A stretch of 64,000 nucleotides of DNA from an uncultured Roseateles sp. (lineage in GTDB: Bacteria > Pseudomonadota > Gammaproteobacteria > Burkholderiales > Burkholderiaceae_C): assembly GCF_963422335.1 (NCBI RefSeq), contig NZ_OY729424.1, forward strand, positions 744,001 to 808,000, read 5' to 3'. A program made the translations under genes and the position numbers. The first letter of the stretch is position 1, and the number at the start of each line of letters is the position of its first letter. The notes under the pieces were generated by a model. That model did not search any database, had not been told where the DNA came from, and saw nothing but the letters and a program-made list of their open reading frames with translations. This document shows, one piece after another, positions 58,182 to 64,000 of this stretch.

Positions 58182-58838
58182 ATGGCCAAAGCGGTACTGA
58201 CGATCAGCAGCAAGAACTACGGCGCCTGGGCCTTGCGAGGCTGGCTGATGGCCAGGTTCGCCAAGCTCGAGTTCAGCGAAAACGTGATCTCGCCGGACGA
58301 CCCGGCGATGAAGGCCGAGATGCTGCTGCTCTCGGCCTCGATGCGGGTGCCGGCCCTTGAGCACGAGGGCATACACGTCTGGGACACGCTGGCCATCGGC
58401 GAGTATCTGCACGAGGTCAAGCCGCGCGCCGGCCTGCTGCCGGCCGATCAGGCGGCGCGCGCGCACTGCCGCGCCATCTGCGGCGAGATGCACTCGGGTT
58501 TCAGCGCGATGCGCTCCTCGCTGCCGATGAACATCAAGGCGCATTTCCCGAAGTTCAAGGTCTGGTCGCGGGCGCAGAGCGACATCGAACGGGTGCTGAC
58601 GATCTGGTCCGAATGCCTGGCCAGCTACGGCGGGCCCTACCTGTTCGGCAGCAAGCCCGGCATGGCCGATGCGATGTTCGCGCCGGTGGTGACGCGCTTC
58701 CTGACCTATGACGTGCAATTGGATGCCACCTGCACCACCTACTGCAAGCAGATCATGGCCCTGCCGGCAATGCAGGAGTGGGTGGACGCAGCGCGCAACG
58801 AGCCGGATGAGATTGATGAGTTGGACGCAGAATTTTAG
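58182..58838 (+). CDS. Glutathione S-transferase family protein
   Basis: A 218-aa GST. The N-terminal thioredoxin-like domain starts VLTISSKNYGAWALRGWLMA, where Ser or Tyr would activate glutathione, and contains the cis-Pro turn in SMRVPALEHEGIHVWDTLAI (core RVPALEHEG, DTLAIGEYL). The helical C-terminal domain includes CRAICGEMHSGFSAMRSSLPMN, part of which (EMHSGFSAMRSSLPM) marks a bacterial GST subgroup. GGAG precedes the ATG at 58182. No partner gene shows a specific role; some bacterial GSTs act in aromatic ring isomerisation. Confidence 0.9.
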   Translation: MAKAVLTISSKNYGAWALRGWLMARFAKLEFSENVISPDDPAMKAEMLLLSASMRVPALEHEGIHVWDTLAIGEYLHEVKPRAGLLPADQAARAHCRAICGEMHSGFSAMRSSLPMNIKAHFPKFKVWSRAQSDIERVLTIWSECLASYGGPYLFGSKPGMADAMFAPVVTRFLTYDVQLDATCTTYCKQIMALPAMQEWVDAARNEPDEIDELDAEF

Positions 58839-58889
58839 GAAGGCGGGCACCGGCTTGGTGCCTGCCTCCGCAATAGCGTGCGCCGCCGC

Positions 58890-59312
58890 TCAGTTCCAGG
58901 GCGTCGGATCGGGGATGGTGCACACCGGCTCGACATCAATGGTCTTGAAATCGGCCGGCGAAACGATCTCCAGATATTCCATATCGGGTGAGTAGTCGAA
59001 CAGGAAGTGCTTGATGCCCGGCCGCTGGTGCACGCAGTCGCCGGCCTCGACCAGCGTCTCCTGATCGTCGTACATGAAGCGGGCCCAGCCCTTGAGCATG
59101 ATGACGATCTGGAATTCCGCCTCATGACGGTGCCAGCCCGTGCCTTTTTCGGGCGCCATATTCGCCTTTACCAGGTGCGCGACGACCTTGCCCTGGGTGG
59201 CGGCGGCGATGCCCAGATCGCGGTAGAGGAAGAAGTCGCGCAGGCCGCCGCTCACATAGCCGGTCTGCTCGGGTTTGACGTGGGAGAACAAGGTGTCAGC
59301 GGTTTCCGACAT
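58890..59312 (-). CDS. Cupin domain-containing protein
   Basis: A 140-aa single-domain cupin. Motif 1 is GTGWHRHEAEFQIVIMLKGWARF (core GWHRHEAEFQIV, the His-His-Glu metal set) and motif 2 is GDCVHQRPGIKHFLFDYS, whose His residues could complete the site. Cupins include dioxygenases, isomerases and small ligand-binding proteins; a dioxygenase would fit the area but is unproven. The start at 59312 follows GAGGAG. It is convergent with the GST gene and divergent from the transglutaminase-like gene. Confidence 0.85.
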   Translation of the reverse strand: MSETADTLFSHVKPEQTGYVSGGLRDFFLYRDLGIAAATQGKVVAHLVKANMAPEKGTGWHRHEAEFQIVIMLKGWARFMYDDQETLVEAGDCVHQRPGIKHFLFDYSPDMEYLEIVSPADFKTIDVEPVCTIPDPTPWN

Positions 59313-59430
59313 GAGAAGCTCCTCTTCACACCTGGACAGACCCGGCCAGGCTGCGGTGCAATCGCAGCAAGCATTTCCCGTTCCAACCTCGAGTTGGCCT
59401 GCAAGTCGTATTTCATCCGCGGGGCCAGCC

Positions 59431-60327
59431 ATGATCCGTATCGAACTTCAAATCGAGTTGAACTACACCGTAGGCCCGCAAGGCGCCGACTTCGTGTTCA
59501 ACATCCACGCCGCGCACACCGCGCACCAGAGCATTTCGGCCGAGAACCTGGTGTTGAGCCAGAACGTCACCTCGCAGATCCACACCGATCCGATCACCGG
59601 CAACCGCTATCTGCGGCTCAGCGCCGTCCCGGGCAAGTTGCGTGTGGCCTATCAGGCGACGGTGGACGTCACCCACCACCGCGGCCAGACCGACCAGATT
59701 GCCGAGGTACCGGTGCGCCACCTGCCGCCGGAGGTGATGGGCTATGTCTATCCCAGCCGCTACTGCCAGTCGGACCGGCTGCTGAAGCTGGCCCATGACG
59801 AGTTCGGCAGCCTGCGCCAGGGCTATGGCCGCGTGCAGACGATACGCGACTGGGTGCAGCGCCATGTCAGCTTCACGCCCAACACCTCGAACTCCAACAC
59901 CTCGGCGGTGGACACGCTGATAGGCCGCGCCGGCATCTGCCGCGACTTCGCCCATCTGATGATCGCGCTGTGCCGCGCCCTCAACATCCCGGCCCGCTTC
60001 ACCACCGGCACCGACTATGGCGCCGACCCGGTGCTGGGTCCGCCGGACTTCCATGCCTATGTCGAGGTCTATCTGGGCGGCCGCTGGTACACCTTCGACC
60101 CCTCGGGCACGGCCATCCCGATGGGGCTGGTGCGCTTCGGCACCGGGCGCGACGCGGCCGACGTGGCCTTCGCGACCATTTTCGGCGCGGTGCAGTCCGG
60201 CGCGCCGCTGATACGGGCCTGGGCGGTCGAGGACGGCGCCCACGGCATGCGCCTGCCGCACCACACGCGGGAGGCGCTGTCGTCGGACGACGGCCCGTTC
60301 CAGGCCTCAGTTCAGGGTCAAGGTTGA
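59431..60327 (+). CDS. Transglutaminase-like cysteine protease family protein
   Basis: A 298-aa protein with a beta N-terminal domain (MIRIELQIELNYTVGPQGAD...) and a transglutaminase-core domain. The catalytic triad is readable: Cys170 in AGICRDFAHLMIALCRAL, His208 in PPDFHAYVEVYLGG and Asp223 in YTFDPSGTAIPMG. This type occurs widely in bacteria, often with peptide- or isopeptide-processing roles still undefined. It has no signal peptide. Its last 10 bases overlap the convergent ParA-like gene. Confidence 0.9.
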   Translation: MIRIELQIELNYTVGPQGADFVFNIHAAHTAHQSISAENLVLSQNVTSQIHTDPITGNRYLRLSAVPGKLRVAYQATVDVTHHRGQTDQIAEVPVRHLPPEVMGYVYPSRYCQSDRLLKLAHDEFGSLRQGYGRVQTIRDWVQRHVSFTPNTSNSNTSAVDTLIGRAGICRDFAHLMIALCRALNIPARFTTGTDYGADPVLGPPDFHAYVEVYLGGRWYTFDPSGTAIPMGLVRFGTGRDAADVAFATIFGAVQSGAPLIRAWAVEDGAHGMRLPHHTREALSSDDGPFQASVQGQG

Positions 60328-61046
60328 GCCTTCGCCACCTCGGCGTAGGCGTGATGCAGCCACAGCTTCAGCCGCTGGCGCTCCATCAGGCCCAGGCCGG
60401 CGTTGTCCGGCGCCGAGCCGTTGTTCTTGGCCGCCCAGAAGCTGCTGTTGCGCGCGTCTATCTTCTGCATCACCGGGTCATGCAGATGCTTCAGATCGAC
60501 GACGCTGGCGCCATAGCTCAGCGCCCGCTCCAGCTGGCCTGACTTCTCCAGCTGGCCGAAGTCATTGCCGCGCAGCTGGTTGCGCACCAGCACATAGCGC
60601 AGGCGCTGGCCGAAGCGGTCCAGCAGCCGGGTCAGCAGATCGACCGAGTCGCGGCCCGAGTCCATCACATGCCAGTAGTGCAGCGAGAAGCCGGACAGGT
60701 CGGCCATGTCGAGCACGCCGGAGTCATCCATCCAGGCCACCAGCGGATCGTGCGTCTGCGCCGCCAGATCAACCAGCACGCGCGAGCCGGGCTGCTCGAC
60801 GGCCCGCTCGACGATGTGGTCCAGCATCTCGTAGCGGTCCACCAGCACTGGCGAGGCATAGTCGGCATAGAAGCGCAGCAGGGCGCCATGCGAGCGGTCG
60901 GTGTCGAAGCCGGTGAAGGACAGTTCGTGGTCGATGAAATACTGCGCCAGCACCCGCGCCACCAGCGACTTGCCGACGCCGCCCTTCTCGCCGCCTATCA
61001 AGTGGATTTTGGAGCTTGCGTTCTGGTCCAGTTTCGGAACGTCCAT
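60318..61046 (-). CDS. ParA/MinD-like P-loop ATPase
   Basis: A 242-aa SIMIBI ATPase with a deviant Walker A motif, IHLIGGEKGGVGKSLVARVL (GEKGGVGKS, about 19-27), and the switch/Walker B region RVLVDLAAQTHDPLVAW. The substrate-side FDTDRSHGALLRF resembles plasmid mobilisation/partition-like ATPases more than Soj/ParA with DNA-binding extensions. No ParB-like gene or parS site is seen next to it. It may position a protein or act as a chromosomal orphan. It is divergent from mnmD. Confidence 0.85.
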   Translation of the reverse strand: MDVPKLDQNASSKIHLIGGEKGGVGKSLVARVLAQYFIDHELSFTGFDTDRSHGALLRFYADYASPVLVDRYEMLDHIVERAVEQPGSRVLVDLAAQTHDPLVAWMDDSGVLDMADLSGFSLHYWHVMDSGRDSVDLLTRLLDRFGQRLRYVLVRNQLRGNDFGQLEKSGQLERALSYGASVVDLKHLHDPVMQKIDARNSSFWAAKNNGSAPDNAGLGLMERQRLKLWLHHAYAEVAKAQP

Positions 61047-61162
61047 GGGGGCTGCCGGTTGAGAGTGATGATTGATTGTGCAACCACCAACGCAAGTCGC
61101 ATGCCCGCCCCGTGGAAAATGCGCTCAATCGCATGATCGCCGGCAGCCTTGCCTGACCCCGC

Positions 61163-61909
61163 ATGAACGAACCTGTTGAATGGACCGATGGTGGCAACCC
61201 CCGCAGTCCGCGTTTCGATGATCTCTACCGCAGCCGCTATGGCGGGCTGGCGCAGGCGCAAGCCGTCTACCTGGCCGGCTGCGGCCTGCCCGGGCGCTGG
61301 CAGGGCCGCGATGATTTCACTGTGCTGGAAACCGGCTTCGGCCTGGGGCTGAACTTCCTCAGCACCTGGGCCGCGTGGGAGACTGACCCGCAGCGCTGTG
61401 ATCGGCTGCACTTCGTCTCGGTCGAGGCCTATCCGGTAGCGGCCGCCGATCTCTTGCGCAGCGTGGAGAGCCTGGCGGCGATGGACGACGATCAGGCACC
61501 GCTGCTGGCCCGCGTTCAGGCCCTGGCGGCCGAGGTGGCCGCGGCCTGGCACGAGTGGACTCCCGGCCTGCACAAACTGGTCTTTGCCGAGGGCCACATG
61601 CATCTCACGCTCGCCGTGGGCCAGGTCTTGCCCATGCTGGAGCAGCTGTCATGCCGCGCCGACGCCGTCTATCTGGATGGCTTCACACCGGGCTTGAATC
61701 CGGACATGTGGAGCGCCGAGACACTGGCTGCGATGGCCCGCCTGTGCCAACCTGGCGCCACCGTGGCCAGCTACTCGGTGGCGCTGGCCGTGCGCGAGAC
61801 CTTGCAATCGCTGGGCTTCACGGTGAAGAAGCGCCCGGGGCTGCCACCTAAGCGGCATCGGCTGGAGGCAACGCTCGAGCGCCAGTGCATCGCCTCAACC
61901 GCGGAGTAA
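61163..61909 (+). CDS. mnmD: tRNA U34 methyltransferase MnmD (MnmC1-type), standalone
   Basis: A 248-aa methyltransferase of the MnmC N-terminal family, which methylates 5-aminomethyl-2-thiouridine at the wobble base of certain tRNAs. Family blocks are PRSPRFDDLYRSRYGGLAQA, FTVLETGFGLGLNFLSTW (SAM site), VYLDGFTPGLNPDMWSAE and TVASYSVALAVRETLQSLGF. In most Proteobacteria this domain is fused to an FAD oxidase (MnmC2). Here the gene ends after the methyltransferase with LEATLERQCIASTAE and is followed at once by the hairpin repeats at 61950-62186, so loss of the second half is possible. Confidence 0.85.
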   Translation: MNEPVEWTDGGNPRSPRFDDLYRSRYGGLAQAQAVYLAGCGLPGRWQGRDDFTVLETGFGLGLNFLSTWAAWETDPQRCDRLHFVSVEAYPVAAADLLRSVESLAAMDDDQAPLLARVQALAAEVAAAWHEWTPGLHKLVFAEGHMHLTLAVGQVLPMLEQLSCRADAVYLDGFTPGLNPDMWSAETLAAMARLCQPGATVASYSVALAVRETLQSLGFTVKKRPGLPPKRHRLEATLERQCIASTAE

Positions 61910-61949
61910 GGAGGGCTCATCGCCGGGCCCTCGGGGCGCCGTGCTAGCG

Positions 61950-62049
61950 TGACTCGGGCTACGGGCGCACGCTGTTGCTCCGTGTCCCCCGGCCGCGTTG
62001 CGGCCTCCTCCTTTACCTGCGCAACAGCGCACGCCCGTAGCCCGAGTCA
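61950..62049 (+). repeat. Long-stem hairpin element, copy A
   Basis: Bases 61950-61978 pair with 62021-62049: a 29-position stem with only two adjacent mismatches (61968-61969). The 42-nt apical region carries TCCGTGTCCCCCGG, an inner hairpin GGCCGC-GTT-GCGGCC (61991-62005) and CCTCCTCCTTTACCT. Copy B at 62095-62186 repeats this design in the other orientation. It lies 41 nt after mnmD. It could be a structured RNA or a DNA repeat element. Confidence 0.85.
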
Positions 62050-62094
62050 GGGCGCCTCCGTCGCTATGCATCGCAGAGCGCCGAAGTGGCACGA

Positions 62095-62186
62095 GCAGGA
62101 GGCTGGGTGGGCCCGCAGCGTAGGTAAAGGAGGAGGGCGCGCAGCGCCCGGGGGACACGGAGCTGCGGGTCCACCCAGCCTCCTGC
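62095..62186 (-). repeat. Long-stem hairpin element, copy B (opposite orientation)
   Basis: Bases 62095-62119 pair with 62162-62186: 25 positions with a single G-T wobble. The 42-nt apical region (62120-62161), read on the minus strand, is identical to copy A outside the inner hairpin apart from one base. The inner hairpin is GGGCGC-TGC-GCGCCC instead of GGCCGC-GTT-GCGGCC. The outer arms are unrelated to those of copy A, yet each copy is self-complementary. The copies are 45 nt apart, head-to-head. Confidence 0.85.
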
Positions 62187-62222
62187 GTTGCCTGACTCCC
62201 TGCACACCGGCAATGAAGCAAG

Positions 62223-62254
62223 AAAAAAGGGGGCGCCCCTGGAGTGGCGCCCCC
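62223..62254 (-). terminator. Intrinsic terminator of the VOC gene
   Basis: On the minus strand GGGGGCGCC (62254-62246) pairs with GGCGCCCCC (62237-62229) around an 8-nt loop and is followed by TTTTTTCT (62228-62221). It lies about 40 nt after the VOC stop codon and separates this gene from the hairpin repeats. Confidence 0.88.
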
Positions 62255-62293
62255 AACACTCTCAAGCAAAGCTGTTGTTGTTGCGCAGGGTTT

Positions 62294-62761
62294 TCACAGG
62301 CCGCTGCGATCGGCCTCCAGATCGGGGTGGCGCAGGGCGGGGCCGTTGGGTGTGCCGCCGTCCTTGGAGGCGCCGCCCCAGCCGTGGTCGGTGAGGTCGC
62401 AGATCACGCCGTTGGGGTCGCGGTACTTGACCTCGTAGAAGCTGTTGCCCTTCACCGGTACCTCGCCCATGTAGTAGGTGCCGCCAGCGGCCTCGCATTC
62501 AGCGCGGGCCTGTTTGATCTCGTCGACCCAGAAGCCGATGTGGTGCAGACCCACGAAGTCTCGGCCGCGCTCGCCGGCGGCCTCGTCGGTCTTGTAGTTG
62601 AGCAGGGCAATCGTCACGGTGCCGTCGCTGAGGTAGACGCCGCGAGCCAGGGACGAGTCGGTCTCGCCAACTTTTTTCAGGCCGAAGGCCTGTTCATAGA
62701 ACGGTGCGACGGCCCAGGGATCGGGCACCGAGATCGCGACGTGACGCAGTTTTCCGGACAT
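62294..62761 (-). CDS. VOC family protein (glyoxalase/dioxygenase superfamily)
   Basis: A 155-aa two-module VOC protein. Probable metal ligands are His7 in KLRHVAISVPD, His73 or His74 in VGLHHIGFWVDE and Glu110 in FYEVKYRDPNG. YRDPNGVICDLTDHGWGG carries Asp instead of the usual Glu in the last strand, so the ligand set needs checking. Relatives include glyoxalases, epimerases and extradiol dioxygenases. It is divergent from the GntR regulator and has an ATGTATACAT operator 62 nt upstream, tying it to the kynU/FAH regulon. Confidence 0.87.
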   Translation of the reverse strand: MSGKLRHVAISVPDPWAVAPFYEQAFGLKKVGETDSSLARGVYLSDGTVTIALLNYKTDEAAGERGRDFVGLHHIGFWVDEIKQARAECEAAGGTYYMGEVPVKGNSFYEVKYRDPNGVICDLTDHGWGGASKDGGTPNGPALRHPDLEADRSGL

Positions 62762-62822
62762 TTTGATGGCCTCAGGTTTTCAGTTTGGTTGGGGGTGAAA
62801 GGCATGAATTCACAACAGTCAT

Positions 62823-62832
62823 ATGTATACAT
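62823..62832. promoter_or_regulatory. Palindromic operator ATGTATACAT between VOC and GntR genes
   Basis: The third copy of this palindrome, 62 nt upstream of the VOC start and 141 nt upstream of the GntR start. A second dyad, GTATT-C-AATAC, follows at about 62844-62854. FCD-type GntR regulators usually bind their own divergent promoter, so this is the likely autoregulatory site. Confidence 0.7.
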
Positions 62833-62973
62833 GATAATGTTTGTGTATTCAATACGTCTCGAGCAAAGCATTCGTGCGTCCCGCACCGCTAAAATCGCGG
62901 CGGTGGCGCGGCGGGCTTTGCTGGACGCCAGAACAAGACTTCACAGCGGGCAGCAGCCCACAGGGACTCACGC

Positions 62974-63732
62974 ATGGGAAACGCATCAGCCGGCATCTGC
63001 CGCAGCCTGACCGAGGACATCGTCAGCGGCAAACTGCCGCCGGGCCAGAAACTGGAGGAGCTGGTGCTGGCCGAGCGCTTCCAGGTCTCGCGCACACCGA
63101 TACGCGAGGCGCTGCGCGAATTGCACGCGCGTGGGCTGATCGATCTGCAGCCGCGCAAGGGCGGCATCGTGCGCAGCATCGGCTTGCAGGATCTGTCGGA
63201 CATGCTGGAGGCCATGGTCGAGCTGGAGGCGCTGTGTTGCCGCATCAGCGCCGAGCGCATGAGCGCGGTGCAGAAGAAGCAGCTGCAGATGCTGCAGCAG
63301 CAGAGCGAAGACTGCGTGGCGCGTGGCGACGAGGCCGGCTATCTGGAGCTGAACCACCAGTTCCACCAGCTCTTGAGTGTGGGCGCCCAGAACCGCACCC
63401 TGACCGGCATCCTCGACAGCCTGCGCGACCGCCTGGCCCCGTTCCGCGCGGCGCAGAAAAAGGTCGAGCGCCGGCTGACCGTGTCGCACGACGAACACCA
63501 GGCCATCATCGAGGCCATCCTCAGTGCCAACCCCGAGCGCTCCTACGAGGCGATGCGCAACCACACGGCGCGGCTGAGCATCAATGTGCTGGATTTGCTG
63601 AAGCAGCAGCAGGAGGGGAGCGGAGCCACCAAGGCCAAGCCCGCGGCCGAGCGACCCATCAAGGCGGCAGTGCCAACGGCAGCAAAGACGGCCAAGGCGG
63701 CCGTGGGCCGGCCGGCACGCAAGGCAGCCTGA
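62974..63732 (+). CDS. GntR family (FCD subfamily) transcriptional regulator with Lys/Ala-rich tail
   Basis: A 252-aa FadR-type repressor. The winged HTH occupies about 9-68 (LPPGQKLEELVLAERFQVSR, TPIREALRELHARGLIDLQP). The all-helical FCD sensor domain (about 75-210) shows probable metal ligands Asn127/His131 (ELNHQFHQLL), His175 (SHDEHQAI) and His197 (MRNHTARL). Residues 212-252 form a tail of Ala, Lys, Pro and Arg (KAKPAAERPIKAAVPTAAKT, KAAVGRPARKAA) like histone-H1-type tails of betaproteobacterial DNA-binding proteins, an unusual addition. It likely binds the three ATGTATACAT sites. Confidence 0.92.
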   Translation: MGNASAGICRSLTEDIVSGKLPPGQKLEELVLAERFQVSRTPIREALRELHARGLIDLQPRKGGIVRSIGLQDLSDMLEAMVELEALCCRISAERMSAVQKKQLQMLQQQSEDCVARGDEAGYLELNHQFHQLLSVGAQNRTLTGILDSLRDRLAPFRAAQKKVERRLTVSHDEHQAIIEAILSANPERSYEAMRNHTARLSINVLDLLKQQQEGSGATKAKPAAERPIKAAVPTAAKTAKAAVGRPARKAA

Positions 63733-63733
63733 G

Positions 63734-64000
63734 CTAGCGGGTGGCCTGAGCCAGCGGTCCTTCGCCGCGCTGCCAGTCGCCGCCCAGCGCCTTGACCAGG
63801 AACACCGAGGTCAGCAGGCGCTGGCCCCGCAGCTGGGCCGCCTGGCGTTCGCTGCTCAGCAGGGCCTGCTGCGCCGTGATCACGTCCAGATAGGCCGAGG
63901 CGCCGCCCTCGTATCGGGCGATGGACATGTCCAGCACCCTTTGCGCCGCGGCCACGGCGGCATCGGCCTGCTGCGAGGCCCGCTCCAGCGCGGACAGGCC
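63734..64000 (-). CDS. Outer-membrane efflux lipoprotein, NodT/OprM/TolC family (5' part outside window)
   Basis: The C-terminal part of a TolC-like outer-membrane channel of an RND-type efflux pump. It has the amphipathic helix LERASQQADAAVAAAQRVLD, the highly conserved turn-helix MSIARYEGGASAYLDVITAQ and QALLSSERQAAQLRGQRLLT, then FLVKALGGDWQ near the end. The GG.W (GGDWQ) finish is typical of NodT/OprM proteins. The reading frame is open through the right edge, so the N-terminus, lipobox and inner-membrane partners lie beyond the window. It is convergent with the GntR gene, with 1 nt between stops. Confidence 0.9.
   Translation of the reverse strand, partial: GLSALERASQQADAAVAAAQRVLDMSIARYEGGASAYLDVITAQQALLSSERQAAQLRGQRLLTSVFLVKALGGDWQRGEGPLAQATR

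Noticed and set aside
60318..61046. ParA-like ATPase as sign of an integrated plasmid partition locus
   Set aside because: No ParB-like gene, centromere-like repeats or plasmid genes lie next to it; the neighbours are chromosomal (mnmD, transglutaminase-like gene).
1..64000. CRISPR arrays, tRNA and rRNA genes
   Set aside because: No regularly spaced direct repeats, cloverleaf-type sequences with CCA-end context, or rRNA-like stretches were recognised on reading; a tRNAscan or Infernal run could confirm.

Overview
The window is GC-rich (roughly two thirds by eye) and reads as the chromosome of a Burkholderiales betaproteobacterium. The evidence is two Omp32-type trimeric porins ending in Phe, a kdsD-kdsC-lptC cluster, an intracellular polyhydroxybutyrate depolymerase, a glycine-rich RRM protein, a kynU/kynR pair and many periplasmic binding proteins for organic sulfur and aromatic-type substrates. 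A Roseateles/Rubrivivax/Comamonas-like organism is an inference. I saw no rRNA, tRNA, CRISPR array or recognisable transposase.

Layout. 1-3.6 kb (minus strand): sulfur acquisition, with a sulfate-binding protein, the FMN reductase SsuE, a leader containing a terminator-like hairpin, and two tandem SsuA-type binding proteins, the last cut by the window edge. 3.8-5.2 kb: M17 leucyl aminopeptidase. 5.2-8.6 kb: a very large EVE - ClpN-like - KAP P-loop ATPase that looks like a defence protein. 8.7-10.5 kb: a DUF3096 micro-protein and a porin with a structured leader. 10.5-15.1 kb: a lower-GC gene for a 1527-residue STAND NTPase with an N-terminal PD-(D/E)xK nuclease, an Avs-like candidate anti-phage protein. 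15.1-21.4 kb: tautomerase, gamma-glutamyltransferase, GMC oxidoreductase, MarC, and a BtuF-like receptor coupled to a membrane protein. 21.5-22.1 kb: RRM protein with promoter and terminator. 22.1-28.2 kb (minus): kdsD-kdsC-lptC-SDR followed by DUF5916 and DUF2062 genes. 28.3-39.7 kb: housekeeping and stress genes, including PfpI, an RHH protein, gdhA, TPR proteins, an ECF sigma/anti-sigma pair, a Kef-type antiporter, a histidine phosphatase, an acyl-CoA dehydrogenase and apt.

39.7-63.7 kb is dominated by catabolism. One block holds a LivJ-like binding protein, a secreted trio (NIPSNAP-like protein, cytochrome c, beta-propeller), a porin and kynureninase, divergent from kynR. A second block is a ten-gene minus-strand operon (48.0-55.8 kb): TauE exporter, RutE-like reductase, 2-aminomuconate-deaminase-like RidA protein, DapA-like aldolase, alpha/beta hydrolase, three ABC importer subunits, a VOC dioxygenase-like protein and an FAH-family hydrolase. 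It is divergent from a 2-hydroxyacid dehydrogenase. After phaZ, a GST, a cupin, a transglutaminase-like protein, a ParA-like ATPase and mnmD comes another VOC gene divergent from a GntR/FCD regulator. The palindrome ATGTATACAT lies in exactly three intergenic regions: kynU/kynR, the ten-gene operon/dehydrogenase, and VOC/GntR. This suggests one regulon for an undescribed amino-aromatic or heterocycle pathway.

Most unusual: between mnmD and the last VOC gene lie two oppositely oriented hairpin elements. They share conserved single-stranded segments, while their outer and inner stems differ in sequence but keep base pairing. This is a candidate undescribed structured repeat or RNA.
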